Assembly (NCBI RefSeq): GCF_030167905.1
Contig: NZ_JARGNA010000004.1
Location: 124,001 to 188,000 of the forward strand
Direction of reading: 5' to 3'
DNA from: Flavobacterium terrisoli
Lineage (GTDB): Bacteria; Bacteroidota; Bacteroidia; Flavobacteriales; Flavobacteriaceae
DNA length: 64,000 bases
In this document: positions 18,325 to 27,468 of the stretch, piece by piece
How positions within the stretch are numbered: position 1 is the first letter of the stretch
How the letters are laid out: the number at the start of each line of letters is the position of its first letter
Program-made: the position numbers and the translations under genes
Notes under the pieces: model-generated
What the model was told of the DNA's origin: nothing
What the model saw: only the letters and a program-made list of their open reading frames with translations
Databases searched by the model: none

Positions 18325-19107
18325 ATGAAAAGTAAAATCGCTTTCCTGTTCGTTTATATGTTATTTATTGCAAATAGCTTGGCACAATCAAAAGCATTAG
18401 AAAAAAAAGATGTTGAATACAAAGATGGAAGCCAAGTACTTAAGGGAGTTTCTATAAAACCTGCAAAATTACTCGAAGGCAAGCCAGGTATTTTAATTCT
18501 TCCAGCCTGGATGGGTATCCAAAAGCATGAGAATGAAGTTGCTGATCTTTTAGCATCAATGGGCTATTGTACTTTTATTGCAGATATCTATGGTGTTGAC
18601 CAACGTCCAACGAATACAAAAGAAGCCGGAGCAAAAGCCGGATATTACAAAAAGAACATCACCGAATACCAAAAAAGAATCCAATTGGCTTTAGACGAAT
18701 TGGTAAAAATGGGTGCAAATCCTGATAAAATAGTAGTTATTGGCTATTGTTTTGGCGGAACCGGAGCAATCGAAGCGGCGAGAGCCAATTTTAAAGTGCA
18801 AGGTGTGGTTTCTTTTCACGGTGGTTTAGGAAAAGATGCTACGAGAGCAAACGCAAAAATTAATCCTAAAGTTTTGGTATTACACGGCGCTGATGATCCA
18901 TTTGTTTCTAAGGAAGAAGTTGATGCTTTTCAAAACGAAATGAGAAGTTCGGGTGCCGATTGGCAAATGGTTTTTTATGCCAATGCCGTTCATGCCTTTA
19001 CCCATAAAGATGCGGGAAGCGATAATTCTAAAGGAGCTGCTTATAATGAAAAAGCGGATAAACGTTCCTGGGCAGCGATGCTGACTTTTCTAAAGGAAGT
19101 ATTATAA
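18325..19107 (+). CDS. Dienelactone hydrolase family protein, exported
   Basis: About 260 residues. The ATG at 18325 is preferred because it gives a clean signal peptide (MKSKIAFLFVYMLFIANSLAQ); an in-frame ATG at 18304 would add seven residues. Alpha/beta-hydrolase motifs of the dienelactone hydrolase family are clear: nucleophile Cys in GYCFGGTGAIE, Asp in LHGADDPFVSKEEV and His in ANAVHAFTHKD. The natural substrate is unknown. The gene is 48 bp downstream of the porin gene and may share its transcript. Confidence 0.9.
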   Translation: MKSKIAFLFVYMLFIANSLAQSKALEKKDVEYKDGSQVLKGVSIKPAKLLEGKPGILILPAWMGIQKHENEVADLLASMGYCTFIADIYGVDQRPTNTKEAGAKAGYYKKNITEYQKRIQLALDELVKMGANPDKIVVIGYCFGGTGAIEAARANFKVQGVVSFHGGLGKDATRANAKINPKVLVLHGADDPFVSKEEVDAFQNEMRSSGADWQMVFYANAVHAFTHKDAGSDNSKGAAYNEKADKRSWAAMLTFLKEVL

Positions 19108-19192
19108 AATACAAAAGTCGATCTGGAGCGATCGACTAGTGCGGTGAGGTGTAACTTCCTTTCGGAATCCTCGTTGCAAATATAGAACTTAA

Positions 19193-19296
19193 TTATGAGT
19201 TATGAATTATGAGTTATGAGTTATTTTCAAAAAAAAATAAACTTCATTCTTCAAGGCTATATTTCCTATTATAATTGCAATTTATAACTCATAACT
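19193..19296. repeat. TTATGAGT tandem repeat with distal inverted copy
   Basis: Short direct repeats of ATTATGAGTT/ATGAATTATG run from about 19193 to 19224. Positions 19212-19224 are the exact reverse complement of 19284-19296 (13 bp), so the intergenic RNA can fold into a long hairpin. The right arm covers the lpxD stop codon. A separate small hairpin (GTCGATC 19118-19124 / GATCGAC 19130-19136) lies just after the hydrolase stop. Confidence 0.6.
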
Positions 19297-20293
19297 ATTT
19301 ATTACAATCTCTTACCATTCTTTTTAAAATGGCCCATTGTTTTAGTGCGTCACGGGCATCAATAGCAGGATAACCTAAAACCGTTTTTCCGGCTTCAATG
19401 TCACCGGCAACTCCGGAACCTGCGCCAACAATAGCACCATCGCCAATGGTAGTATGGTCTTTAATCGAAGCACTACCGCCAATGATTACGCCATTGCCTA
19501 AAGTTACCGAACCGGCCAAACCTGAATTTCCTGCCATAATGCAGAATTTTCCGAGTTTGGAATTGTGTCCGATTTGAACTAAGTTGTCAATTTTGCAGCC
19601 GTCACCCAATACAGTAGAACTGAATTTACCCCGATCAACACATGAATTGGCTCCAATTTCAACACCATTTCCGATAATCACATTACCAATTTGTGGAATT
19701 TTAACCAAGCCTCTTTCCGGACAAGGCCTGAATCCAAAACCATCAGCACCAATGGTACAATTAGGATGCAGAATACAATGGCTTCCAATATGACAGCGTT
19801 CGCGAATAACCGTTCCCGACCAGATAATGGTATTCTTTCCGATTGTACATTCGTCTAAAATAGTCACATTCGGATAAATCGTAGTGTTTTCGCCAATGAT
19901 AACATTTGGACCGATATAACTACCGGCTCCAATTTTAACACCATTTCCGATAGAAACAGAATCATCAATCACAGCAGTCGGATGAATGTCTACCAGAAAT
20001 ACCGGTGCAGCAGGAGCAAACATGTTCAGCACTTGCGTCATCGCCAAATCGGCATTTTTTACTTTGATAAAGACACAATTTTCACCGGGTTCAATACTGA
20101 TATCCTGGTTGACCACTGCTGCGCAAGCTTTGGAACTCTCCCAGAATTTTTCGTATTTTTTATTTCCAATAAAGGATATTTCTGTTTCGGTGGCTGTATC
20201 CAGTTGTTCCGGAGCCGTTATTTTGTGGGAAGTAGTTCCAATGATTTCTCCCTGTAATACTTCATTTATTTCCTGAATTGAGAAAGAAATCAT
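19295..20293 (-). CDS. lpxD: UDP-3-O-acylglucosamine N-acyltransferase
   Basis: 332 residues. The N-terminal ~100 residues form the uridine-binding domain, including ISFIGNKKYEKF. A left-handed beta-helix of hexapeptide repeats follows (IGNGVKIGAGSYIGPN and onward). The catalytic His is in VQIGHNSKLG (His243), and GADGFGFRP is a family mark. The enzyme adds the second 3-hydroxyacyl chain in lipid A synthesis. It stands apart from other lpx genes here, upstream of prfB in reading order, about 80 bp from it. Confidence 0.95.
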   Translation of the reverse strand: MISFSIQEINEVLQGEIIGTTSHKITAPEQLDTATETEISFIGNKKYEKFWESSKACAAVVNQDISIEPGENCVFIKVKNADLAMTQVLNMFAPAAPVFLVDIHPTAVIDDSVSIGNGVKIGAGSYIGPNVIIGENTTIYPNVTILDECTIGKNTIIWSGTVIRERCHIGSHCILHPNCTIGADGFGFRPCPERGLVKIPQIGNVIIGNGVEIGANSCVDRGKFSSTVLGDGCKIDNLVQIGHNSKLGKFCIMAGNSGLAGSVTLGNGVIIGGSASIKDHTTIGDGAIVGAGSGVAGDIEAGKTVLGYPAIDARDALKQWAILKRMVRDCNK

Positions 20294-20373
20294 AGCAGAT
20301 TTGGTTTAGTTATTGTTCTCAAATAACCGAAAACGGATTTGAATATCCTAATTAAACCAAAACAGAATGCTGT

Positions 20374-21472
20374 TTACTCTTCTTCTTTTTGTCCCATCAT
20401 CATCAAATAGGCTTTCAAAAATTCATCCAGATTACCGTTCATCACGCCTTCCACATCGCTGGTTTCATAGCCGGAACGCACGTCTTTCACCAATTTATAT
20501 GGATGCATAACATAGTTTCGGATTTGTGAACCCCATTCGATTTTCATTTTTCCGGCTTCAATATCGCTGCGTTGTGCCTGTTGTTTTTTTAGCTCTATTT
20601 CATACAATTGAGACTTCAACATCTGCATCGCGCGCTGGCGGTTGTCTTGTTGCGAACGTGTTTCCGAACATTGAATCTGTATTCCAGTCGGTTTATGGAA
20701 CAGTTGAACTTTGGTTTCCACCTTATTGACATTCTGTCCACCGGCACCGCTAGAACGGGATGTGATAATCTCGATATCGGCAGGATTGATCTCAATTTCA
20801 ATCGTATCATCAACCAAAGGATAAACATAAACCGAAGCAAATGATGTATGGCGTTTAGCATTGCTGTCAAAAGGCGAAATCCTCACCAAACGATGCACGC
20901 CGTTTTCCCCTTTCAGATAACCAAAAGCATAATCACCTTCAATTTCCAAAGTCACAGTTTTAATTCCGGCTACATCGCCTTCCTGAAAATTCAGTTCTTT
21001 TACCTTGTAACCTTGATTTTCGGCCCACATCAGGTACATACGCATCAGCATCGAAGCCCAGTCACAGCTTTCCGTTCCACCGGCGCCAGCGGTAATTTGA
21101 AGCACCGCACTCAAACTATCTCCTTCATCAGAAAGCATGTTTTTGAATTCCAAACCTTCAATATGAGTATTGGTTAGTTCATATTGATGATCCAGTTCTT
21201 CTTCGGTAGCGTCGCCGTCTTTGAAAAATTCGTATACAATCTGAAGTTCTTCCGCCATGGCGTTACCTTTTTCAAAATCTTCCACCCATTTTTTCTTTGA
21301 GCGCAAGTTTTTTACAATGATTTCGGCTTCCTTGGCGTTGTTCCAAAAGTCGGGAGCAAAGGTTTTTTCCTCTTCGTTGGTAATTTCTATAAGCTTGGCA
21401 TCAATGTCAAAGATACCTCCTCAACGCACCAAGGCGTTCTACAATACCTTTAATTTGTTCGGTATTTGTCAT
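20374..21472 (-). CDS. prfB: Peptide chain release factor 2, with programmed +1 frameshift
   Basis: The gene starts at ATG 21470-21472 and reads [21 protein letters not shown] before an in-frame TGA at 21407-21409. A +1 shift at CTT-T-GAC continues as [15 protein letters not shown] into the long frame ending at 20374, giving 365 residues. RF2 marks are the [16 protein letters not shown] region with the SPF codon-recognition tripeptide, and [12 protein letters not shown] with the GGQ that drives peptidyl-tRNA hydrolysis. A simple frame call would start at an internal TTG (21306) and miss the first 55 residues. Confidence 0.96.
21406..21421 (-). promoter_or_regulatory. prfB autoregulatory frameshift site
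   Basis: On the minus strand the bases are AGGAGGTATCTTTGAC: a Shine-Dalgarno-like AGGAGG, three bases, then CTT TGA C. This is the classical RF2 recoding signal. When RF2 is scarce the ribosome pauses at TGA and slips +1, restoring the frame. Confidence 0.95.
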
Positions 21473-21501
21473 AAATAATGTAGTTTTGTGTTTTATTATT
21501 T

Positions 21502-21634
21502 GGAGCTAATCCCGCTATCCGTTTCAATCTTTTTAATTTATACCTTGATATTTGCCGAAAGCTTTGCTTTCTCCTCTTAATATCAAATGCTCAGTATGAC
21601 AATTAAAAAGGATTTTCACTACTATCGGGGCTAA
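21502..21634. repeat. Dispersed palindromic element, inverted relative to 3303-3420
   Basis: Outer arms 21502-21539 (GGAGCTAATCCCGCTATCCG...) and 21601-21634 (AATTAAAAAGGATTTTCACT... ending CGGGGCTAA) match the right and left arms of the element at 3303-3420 in reverse orientation. The inner AATTAAAAAGGAT/ATCTTTTTAATT segments can pair. The loop holds a second hairpin family (GAAAGC 21557-21562 / GCTTTC 21566-21571) next to CTCCTCTTAATATCAAAT. Confidence 0.75.
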
Positions 21635-21672
21635 CACAACAATTCAACAAAAGTAAGCTTTACAATCAAAAT

Positions 21673-22698
21673 ATGGAAATTAATTTAATCAGCGATACCG
21701 TAACCAAACCATCTCCCGAAATGTTGAAAGCCATGTTCAACGCCAAAGTAGGCGATGATGTGTTTAAACAGGATCCAACTGTGAATGCTTTTGAAAAAAT
21801 GGTTGCTGATTTATTCGGAAAGGAAGCAGCGCTGTTTTTTCCTTCGGGAACGATGGCCAATCAAACGGCCATTAAATTGAATACCAATCCCGGAGACCAA
21901 ATTATTTGTGATAAATGGTCGCATATTCATTTGTATGAAGCCGGTGGCGCTTCTGCAAATAGCGGTGTCAATTTTAATTTATTGGATGGGAATCGTGGTA
22001 TGATTACGGCTGAACAAGTCAAAGCCGGAATTAACGATCCTGAGTTTTACCATGCGCCATTATCCAAAATGGTTGGTATTGAAAACACGACCAACAAAGG
22101 TGGCGGTGCTTGCTATGATTTGGAAGAATTGAAAAAAATCAAACAGGTTTGTACCGATAATAATTTAAAATATCATTTAGACGGCGCGCGTTTGTGGAAT
22201 GCGATTGTCGAAAAAAAGCAGCATCCGAAGCAATTTGGGGAATTGTTTGATACGATTTCCGTTTGTTTTTCAAAAGGATTGGGTGCGCCAATCGGTTCGG
22301 TTTTGATTTCAGATGCAGAGACGATGCATAAAGCTTTGCGTATCCGAAAGATATTTGGCGGTAACTTGCGCCAGTCTGGTTATTTGGCGGCAGCCGGCAT
22401 TTATGCTTTGCAAAACAATATCAACCGATTAGCCGATGACCACCGAAGAGCCAAAGAACTGGGGCAAGCTTTACAGCAATTGTCCTGGGTTGAAAAAGTA
22501 GAACCTGCTGAAACCAACATCCTTATTTTTGAAGTCAACAAAGCATTAAACGAAAAAGCGGTTATCGAAAAACTGAAATCCAAAGGCATCCTAATCAGTT
22601 CTATGGGACAAGGCAAACTCCGTATGGTTACCCATTTGGATTACAAACAAGTATTGCACGAATATGTTTTGGAAGCCTTAGGAAAGATTGAATTCTAA
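21673..22698 (+). CDS. ltaE: Low-specificity L-threonine aldolase
   Basis: A 341-residue fold-type I PLP enzyme that cleaves threonine or allo-threonine to glycine and acetaldehyde. Family marks are MEINLISDTVTKPSPEM, VGDDVFKQDPTVNAFE, FFPSGTMANQ, the HLDGARLWNA segment and the Schiff-base Lys in CFSKGLGAPIGSVL (Lys201). Length is normal. The stop codon directly abuts a 22-bp direct repeat. Confidence 0.92.
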   Translation: MEINLISDTVTKPSPEMLKAMFNAKVGDDVFKQDPTVNAFEKMVADLFGKEAALFFPSGTMANQTAIKLNTNPGDQIICDKWSHIHLYEAGGASANSGVNFNLLDGNRGMITAEQVKAGINDPEFYHAPLSKMVGIENTTNKGGGACYDLEELKKIKQVCTDNNLKYHLDGARLWNAIVEKKQHPKQFGELFDTISVCFSKGLGAPIGSVLISDAETMHKALRIRKIFGGNLRQSGYLAAAGIYALQNNINRLADDHRRAKELGQALQQLSWVEKVEPAETNILIFEVNKALNEKAVIEKLKSKGILISSMGQGKLRMVTHLDYKQVLHEYVLEALGKIEF

Positions 22699-22810
22699 GC
22701 TCAAATGTTAATTTCTAGGTATTTGATATTAAGAGGAGAATGTCCGGTGGACATTCGGTCTTTATGAATGTTAGCATAACATAATCACGCTCAAATGTTA
22801 ATTTCTAAGT
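22699..22810. repeat. Hairpin element flanked by 22-bp direct repeats
   Basis: GCTCAAATGTTAATTTCTAG (with G/A variation at its last base) occurs at 22699-22720 and 22789-22810. Between them lies ATTTGATATTAAGAGGAG at 22721-22738 and a perfect hairpin, GAATGTCC 22738-22745 / GGACATTC 22749-22756. The same leader and hairpin layout occurs at 21557-21588 and 49664-49698. Confidence 0.7.
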
Positions 22811-22883
22811 GCATAACTTCCCGCAACATTAAAAACTTATGCCTGCATAATAGTTATTTTTGTAGTTGATAATAATTCAATCA

Positions 22884-24947
22884 ATGCCCAAAACTTTACT
22901 ATTACCACCAAAAGCCACTATTATTCCACATCCAATGGAAAAGCACGGTCATGTTCGTACTGATGATTACTATTGGCTAAACCAAAGAGAAAAGCCTGAA
23001 GTAATTGATTATCTCAATCAGGAAAACGAATACTACCAACAATCAACTGCGCATACTAAGGATTTTCAGACGGCTTTATTCGAAGAAATGAAGGCCAGAA
23101 TCAAGGAAGACGATGAGTCTGTTCCTTATTTCTATAACGGTTACTACTATATCACACGTTTTGAAAAAGGCAAAGATTACCCGATTCATTCGCGTAAAAA
23201 AGGCAATTTGGAAGCGGCAGAAGAAATCATGTTTGACTGCAATGAAATGGCGAAAGGGTTTACCTATTTCAATTTGGCCGGATTGAGTGTGAGTGAAGAT
23301 AACGTTTGGGCAAGCTTTGGTGTTGATACGGTTTCCAGAAGACAATATGTGATTCAGATTAAAAACCTGATTACCGGTGAAATACTTCCGGTGAAGATAG
23401 AAAATACTACCGGTGGTGCCACTTGGGCCAGTGACAATAAGACTTTGTTTTATTCCCGCAAAGACGAGCAAACCCTGCGTGCAGATAAGATATACAAACA
23501 TAAAATAGGTACTGATTCAGCCAAAGACAAATTAGTGTTTTTCGAAAAAGATGAAACTTTTGATGTTTCGGTGTACAAATCGAAATCAAAGAAATACATC
23601 ATCATCAATTCGAATAGCACTTTAACAACAGAATACAGAACGGTTTTATCGGCTACGCCGGATGCTAAGTTTACTGTTTTTCAAAAACGAACACGTGGTT
23701 TAGAATATTCGATGTCGCATTTTGGGGATCATTTTTACATTGTAACCAATAAAGACAAAGCGACCAACTTTAAGCTAATGAAAACGCCTGAAAACGCGAC
23801 TTCAAAGGAAAATTGGGTTGATGTCATTCCGCATAGGGCAGCAGTGCTATTGGAAGATATTGATATTTTCAAAAATTATCTGGTCGTGACCGAACGCTTT
23901 AATGGGTTGAACCAAATCAGAATCATGCCATGGAGTGGGAAAGGAGAGTACTATCTGCCTTTTGACAGTGAAACGTATATGGCTTATACCACAACCAATC
24001 TCGATTTTGATACGGAAATCCTTCGCTATAGCTTTCAATCCTTGGCTGTGCCGTCATCGGTATTTGACTTTAACATGAAAACCAAAACCAAAACCCTGTT
24101 GAAAGAACACGAAGTTTTGGGTGGGAAATTTGATAAAAACAATTACACCGAAGAAAGAGTTTGGGCAACCGCCAAAGATGGCACCCAAGTCCCGATTTCG
24201 ATGGTTTACCGCAAAGGAATCAGGAAAGACAGTAATAACCCAACGTTGTTGTATGCTTACGGTTCCTATGGCGTAACAATGGATTGCTATTTCTCTTCGG
24301 TGCGTTTGACATTGCTGGATAGAGGATTTATTTATGCCATTGCACACATTCGCGGTGGTGAAGATTTAGGCCGACAATGGTATGAAGACGGGAAGCTGTT
24401 GAAAAAGAAAAATACCTTCACCGATTTTATCGATTGTTCCCAATTTTTGATAGACAACAAGTATACATCAACACAACATTTGTATGCTGAAGGCGGTTCG
24501 GCAGGTGGACTTTTAATGGGTGCGATAGTAAACATGGCACCATCTTTGTACCATGGAGTCATTGCTCAGGTGCCGTTTGTGGATGTAGTGACGACGATGT
24601 TGGATGATACAATCCCTTTAACAACGGGAGAATACGACGAATGGGGCAACCCGAATGTGAAGAAATATTATAATTATATGCTTTCTTATTCGCCTTACGA
24701 TAATGTAATTGCACAAGATTATCCGAATATGTATATATCGACCGGATTGCACGATTCTCAGGTACAATATTGGGAACCAGCAAAATGGGTAGCCAAATTA
24801 AGGGTTTTGAAAACTGATAATAATCAGCTATATTTGGATACCAACATGGACGCAGGTCATGGTGGCGCATCGGGAAGGTTTGAAGCCATTAAGGAAATCG
24901 CCAAAGAATACAGTTTTTTGTTAGATTTAGAAGGAATAAAAAGATAG
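22884..24947 (+). CDS. ptrB: Oligopeptidase B (S9 family serine peptidase)
   Basis: 687 residues from the ATG at 22884; an upstream TTG at 22866 is less likely. The N-terminal ~400 residues form a beta-propeller. The catalytic domain has YAYGSYGVTMD, HIRGGEDLGRQWYEDGKLL, the nucleophile Ser in YAEGGSAGGLLMG, an Asp in STGLHDSQVQYWEP and a His in DAGHGGASGRF. Family members cut short peptides after Arg or Lys. No signal peptide is seen, so it is likely cytosolic. The acidic residues that hold basic P1 side chains were not checked. Confidence 0.93.
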   Translation: MPKTLLLPPKATIIPHPMEKHGHVRTDDYYWLNQREKPEVIDYLNQENEYYQQSTAHTKDFQTALFEEMKARIKEDDESVPYFYNGYYYITRFEKGKDYPIHSRKKGNLEAAEEIMFDCNEMAKGFTYFNLAGLSVSEDNVWASFGVDTVSRRQYVIQIKNLITGEILPVKIENTTGGATWASDNKTLFYSRKDEQTLRADKIYKHKIGTDSAKDKLVFFEKDETFDVSVYKSKSKKYIIINSNSTLTTEYRTVLSATPDAKFTVFQKRTRGLEYSMSHFGDHFYIVTNKDKATNFKLMKTPENATSKENWVDVIPHRAAVLLEDIDIFKNYLVVTERFNGLNQIRIMPWSGKGEYYLPFDSETYMAYTTTNLDFDTEILRYSFQSLAVPSSVFDFNMKTKTKTLLKEHEVLGGKFDKNNYTEERVWATAKDGTQVPISMVYRKGIRKDSNNPTLLYAYGSYGVTMDCYFSSVRLTLLDRGFIYAIAHIRGGEDLGRQWYEDGKLLKKKNTFTDFIDCSQFLIDNKYTSTQHLYAEGGSAGGLLMGAIVNMAPSLYHGVIAQVPFVDVVTTMLDDTIPLTTGEYDEWGNPNVKKYYNYMLSYSPYDNVIAQDYPNMYISTGLHDSQVQYWEPAKWVAKLRVLKTDNNQLYLDTNMDAGHGGASGRFEAIKEIAKEYSFLLDLEGIKR

Positions 24948-25027
24948 TTTAAAATATTTTATTAAATTTGCAACGTTTAGAAGTCTGTAATTCGGGCTTC
25001 ATAAATACGCCTTGACTAATTTATTTT

Positions 25028-26068
25028 ATGAAAGAAGATATAAAAGCTCACGATAATGTGTTAAGTTTAATAGGGAATACTCCACTAATTAGACTTAATA
25101 AAATCACAGAATCTTTACCGGGAAATTTTTATGCTAAGGTTGAAGCCTTCAACCCTGGTCACTCCACCAAAGACAGAATTGCATTATATATTATTGAAGA
25201 GGCAGAAAGACAAGGAATCTTGACTCCGGGCGATACCATCATAGAAACAACTTCGGGTAACACCGGATTTAGTTTGGCCATGGTAAGCATCATCAAAGGT
25301 TACAACTGTATCCTGGCAGTAAGTTCTAAATCTTCTAAAGATAAAATTGACATGTTACGCAGTTTGGGTGCCAAAGTATATGTTTGCCCAGCACACGTTT
25401 CAGCTGATGACGAGCGTTCATACTATAACGTAGCCAAGCGTTTACACGAAGAAACAAAAGGTTCTATTTATATCAATCAATATTTTAACCAATTGAATAT
25501 TGATGCGCATTACAAATCAACAGGTCCTGAAATTTGGGAACAAACCAACGGAAAAATTACCCATTTGATTGCGTGTAGCGGAACCGGAGGAACAATTTCC
25601 GGAGCGGCTAAATATTTAAAGGAACAAAATCCAAACATTAGAATTTTAGGGGTTGATGCTTTTGGATCGGTATTGAAAAAATACCACGAAACCAAAGAGT
25701 TTGATGCCGATGAAATTTATCCATACAGAATAGAAGGATTGGGGAAAAACTTAATCCCAACCGCTACCGACTTTGACGCTATCGACCATTTTATGAAAGT
25801 AACGGATGAGGAAAGTGCTCACACGACCCGTGAGATTGCCAAGAAAGAAGGATTGTTTGTAGGTTATACTTCAGGTGCAGTAATGCAAGCCATTAAGCAA
25901 TATGCAGAGCAGGGTGAGTTTGATGAGAACAGTAATGTAATTGCTATTTTCCCTGACCACGGTTCTCGTTATATGAGCAAAGTATTCAGCGATGACTGGA
26001 TGAACGAACAAGGTTTCTTTGACAGCGTGAATGCTGAGGAAGCCCAAAAAATTGAATTTATCAAGTAA
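25028..26068 (+). CDS. PLP-dependent cysteine synthase family protein
   Basis: A 346-residue fold-type II PLP enzyme. IGNTPLIRL, the Schiff-base Lys in [23 protein letters not shown] and the phosphate-cradling GTGGT loop ([16 protein letters not shown]) are present. The family covers cysteine synthase (O-acetylserine sulfhydrylase) and cystathionine beta-synthase. There is no CBS regulatory domain. The GHSTKD variant of the usual GSVKDR loop fits the Bacteroidota CBS-like group, so the exact reaction is open. A TAAATTTG -7-like element lies at 24963-24970. Confidence 0.85.
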   Translation: MKEDIKAHDNVLSLIGNTPLIRLNKITESLPGNFYAKVEAFNPGHSTKDRIALYIIEEAERQGILTPGDTIIETTSGNTGFSLAMVSIIKGYNCILAVSSKSSKDKIDMLRSLGAKVYVCPAHVSADDERSYYNVAKRLHEETKGSIYINQYFNQLNIDAHYKSTGPEIWEQTNGKITHLIACSGTGGTISGAAKYLKEQNPNIRILGVDAFGSVLKKYHETKEFDADEIYPYRIEGLGKNLIPTATDFDAIDHFMKVTDEESAHTTREIAKKEGLFVGYTSGAVMQAIKQYAEQGEFDENSNVIAIFPDHGSRYMSKVFSDDWMNEQGFFDSVNAEEAQKIEFIK

Positions 26069-26088
26069 TCTGATTACTTTTAAGATAT

Positions 26089-26117
26089 AAAAAACGCCAA
26101 GCATTGCTTGGCGTTTT
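26089..26117. terminator. Bidirectional intrinsic terminator
   Basis: AAAAACGCCAAGC - ATT - GCTTGGCGTTTTT, a perfect stem between two converging genes. Confidence 0.85.
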
Positions 26118-26120
26118 TTA

Positions 26121-26540
26121 TTAATGCATGGTCTTGTTTACTATGTTCTCGTCATATTTTGCCTTAAACCGCTTTAGATTCTCAATATCGATATCTCCTT
26201 TTAGGTCAATTACCTTTTCCTGAAGCAGCAACGCTATCAGGAAATCCCATTTTTGTTCGCGGAAGTTTTTGGATTGGATTGTGGTATTTTGTTGGGCAAA
26301 AACAATTTTCTTGCTGTCATCTACTTTACTTTCCGTTTTGTTGTTGTCAACGATGATATTGAACAATTCTTCTTTGGTGTTGAGTTTGTAAACATAAAAC
26401 TCATTACCCATTGCCTTTTTAGCAAAGTTGAAAGCCGGTACATCGCCCTGATAAACAATATTGTCTTTTAGTTTGATTTCCTGTGCGGTGAGTGTTGTAG
26501 CTGTTAGAAGCAATGCCGCAATATAATTTAGATATTTCAT
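26121..26540 (-). CDS. Secreted hypothetical protein
   Basis: 139 residues with a signal peptide (MKYLNYIAALLLTATTLTAQ). The mature chain reads EIKLKDNIVYQGDVPAFNFAKKAM, then a charged helical part and ends DENIVNKTMH. No known domain is recognised. It is typical of small periplasmic proteins of Flavobacteriaceae. It is convergent with the cysteine-synthase-like gene. Confidence 0.7.
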   Translation of the reverse strand: MKYLNYIAALLLTATTLTAQEIKLKDNIVYQGDVPAFNFAKKAMGNEFYVYKLNTKEELFNIIVDNNKTESKVDDSKKIVFAQQNTTIQSKNFREQKWDFLIALLLQEKVIDLKGDIDIENLKRFKAKYDENIVNKTMH

Positions 26541-26582
26541 GACTTTGTATTTTGATGATAACTAAGGTACAAAAAAATTACA

Positions 26583-26610
26583 ATAAAAAACTCCGGGCAT
26601 TGCCGGAGTT
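26583..26610 (-). terminator. Intrinsic terminator of the YebC gene
   Basis: On the minus strand AACTCCGG - CAATGC - CCGGAGTT is followed by a T tract. It lies 35 bp beyond the yebC stop. Confidence 0.8.
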
Positions 26611-26644
26611 CTATATCTAAATTCTGCGTTCTGCAGTCTGAAAT

Positions 26645-27358
26645 CTATTCCTGCATCGTATGATAGACGTTCATCACATCATCGTCTTCCTCAATTTTCT
26701 CCAATAGTTTTTCTACATCAGCCACTTGGTCTTCTGTCAGTTCTTTGGTAATCTGCGGAATTCTCTCAAAGCCGGAAGATAAGATTTCCAAACCACGGTT
26801 TTCCAATTCTTTTTGGATAGCGCCGAAGCTCTCAAATGGTGCATACATCAGGATGCCGTCTTCCTCATCGGCGAAGATTTCTTCCACACCAAAGTCGATC
26901 ATTTCCAATTCTAATTCCTCTACATCCTGACCGGCTGCCGGAATACGGAAGTTACAGGTGTGATCAAACATGAATTCTACTGAACCCTGCGTTCCCAATG
27001 TTCCGTTGCATTTATTGAAATAACTTCTGATGTTGGCCACCGTTCTGTTGTTGTTATCGGTAGCGGTTTCAATCAGGATAGCGATGCCATGTGGTGCATA
27101 ACCTTCGAATAAAACCTCTTTATAGTTGGCTGTATCTTTATCGGTTGCTTTTTTAATCGCACGTTCTACGTTGTCTTTTGGCATATTGGCCGCTTTGGCA
27201 TTTTGCATTACTGCACGCAAACGGGAGTTGGCTTCCGGGTTTGGTCCGCCTTCTTTCACCGCCATTACGATGTCTTTTCCAATTCGGGTAAACGCTTTGG
27301 CCATCGCAGCCCAACGTTTCATTTTTCTTCCTTTTCTAAATTCAAATGCTCTTCCCAT
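26645..27358 (-). CDS. yebC: YebC/PmpR family regulator (TACO1-like)
   Basis: 237 residues, with the start placed at MGRAFEFRKGRKMKRWAAMAK, the conserved N-terminus of Bacteroidota YebC; an upstream in-frame start adds 11 unlikely residues. Other marks are FTRIGKDIVMAVKEGG, AKAANMPKDNVERAIKKA, YEVL-type region (YKEVLFEGYAPHG) and TDNNNRTVANIR. Family members bind DNA or, like TACO1, help ribosomes at difficult codons. It has its own terminator. Confidence 0.93.
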   Translation of the reverse strand: MGRAFEFRKGRKMKRWAAMAKAFTRIGKDIVMAVKEGGPNPEANSRLRAVMQNAKAANMPKDNVERAIKKATDKDTANYKEVLFEGYAPHGIAILIETATDNNNRTVANIRSYFNKCNGTLGTQGSVEFMFDHTCNFRIPAAGQDVEELELEMIDFGVEEIFADEEDGILMYAPFESFGAIQKELENRGLEILSSGFERIPQITKELTEDQVADVEKLLEKIEEDDDVMNVYHTMQE

Positions 27359-27468
27359 TTCTGATAGAATGTTTTGTTTTAATGATTGCAAAAATAAGGG
27401 TTTATTCGGTTATTGCAAATGATACAAACTACAAATTAATCGGGAGTAATTTATTTGACAGTCGGAAG

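Noticed and set aside
19193..19224. CRISPR-like array
   Set aside because: The repeats are 8-10 bp, contiguous and without unique spacers; simple tandem sequence.
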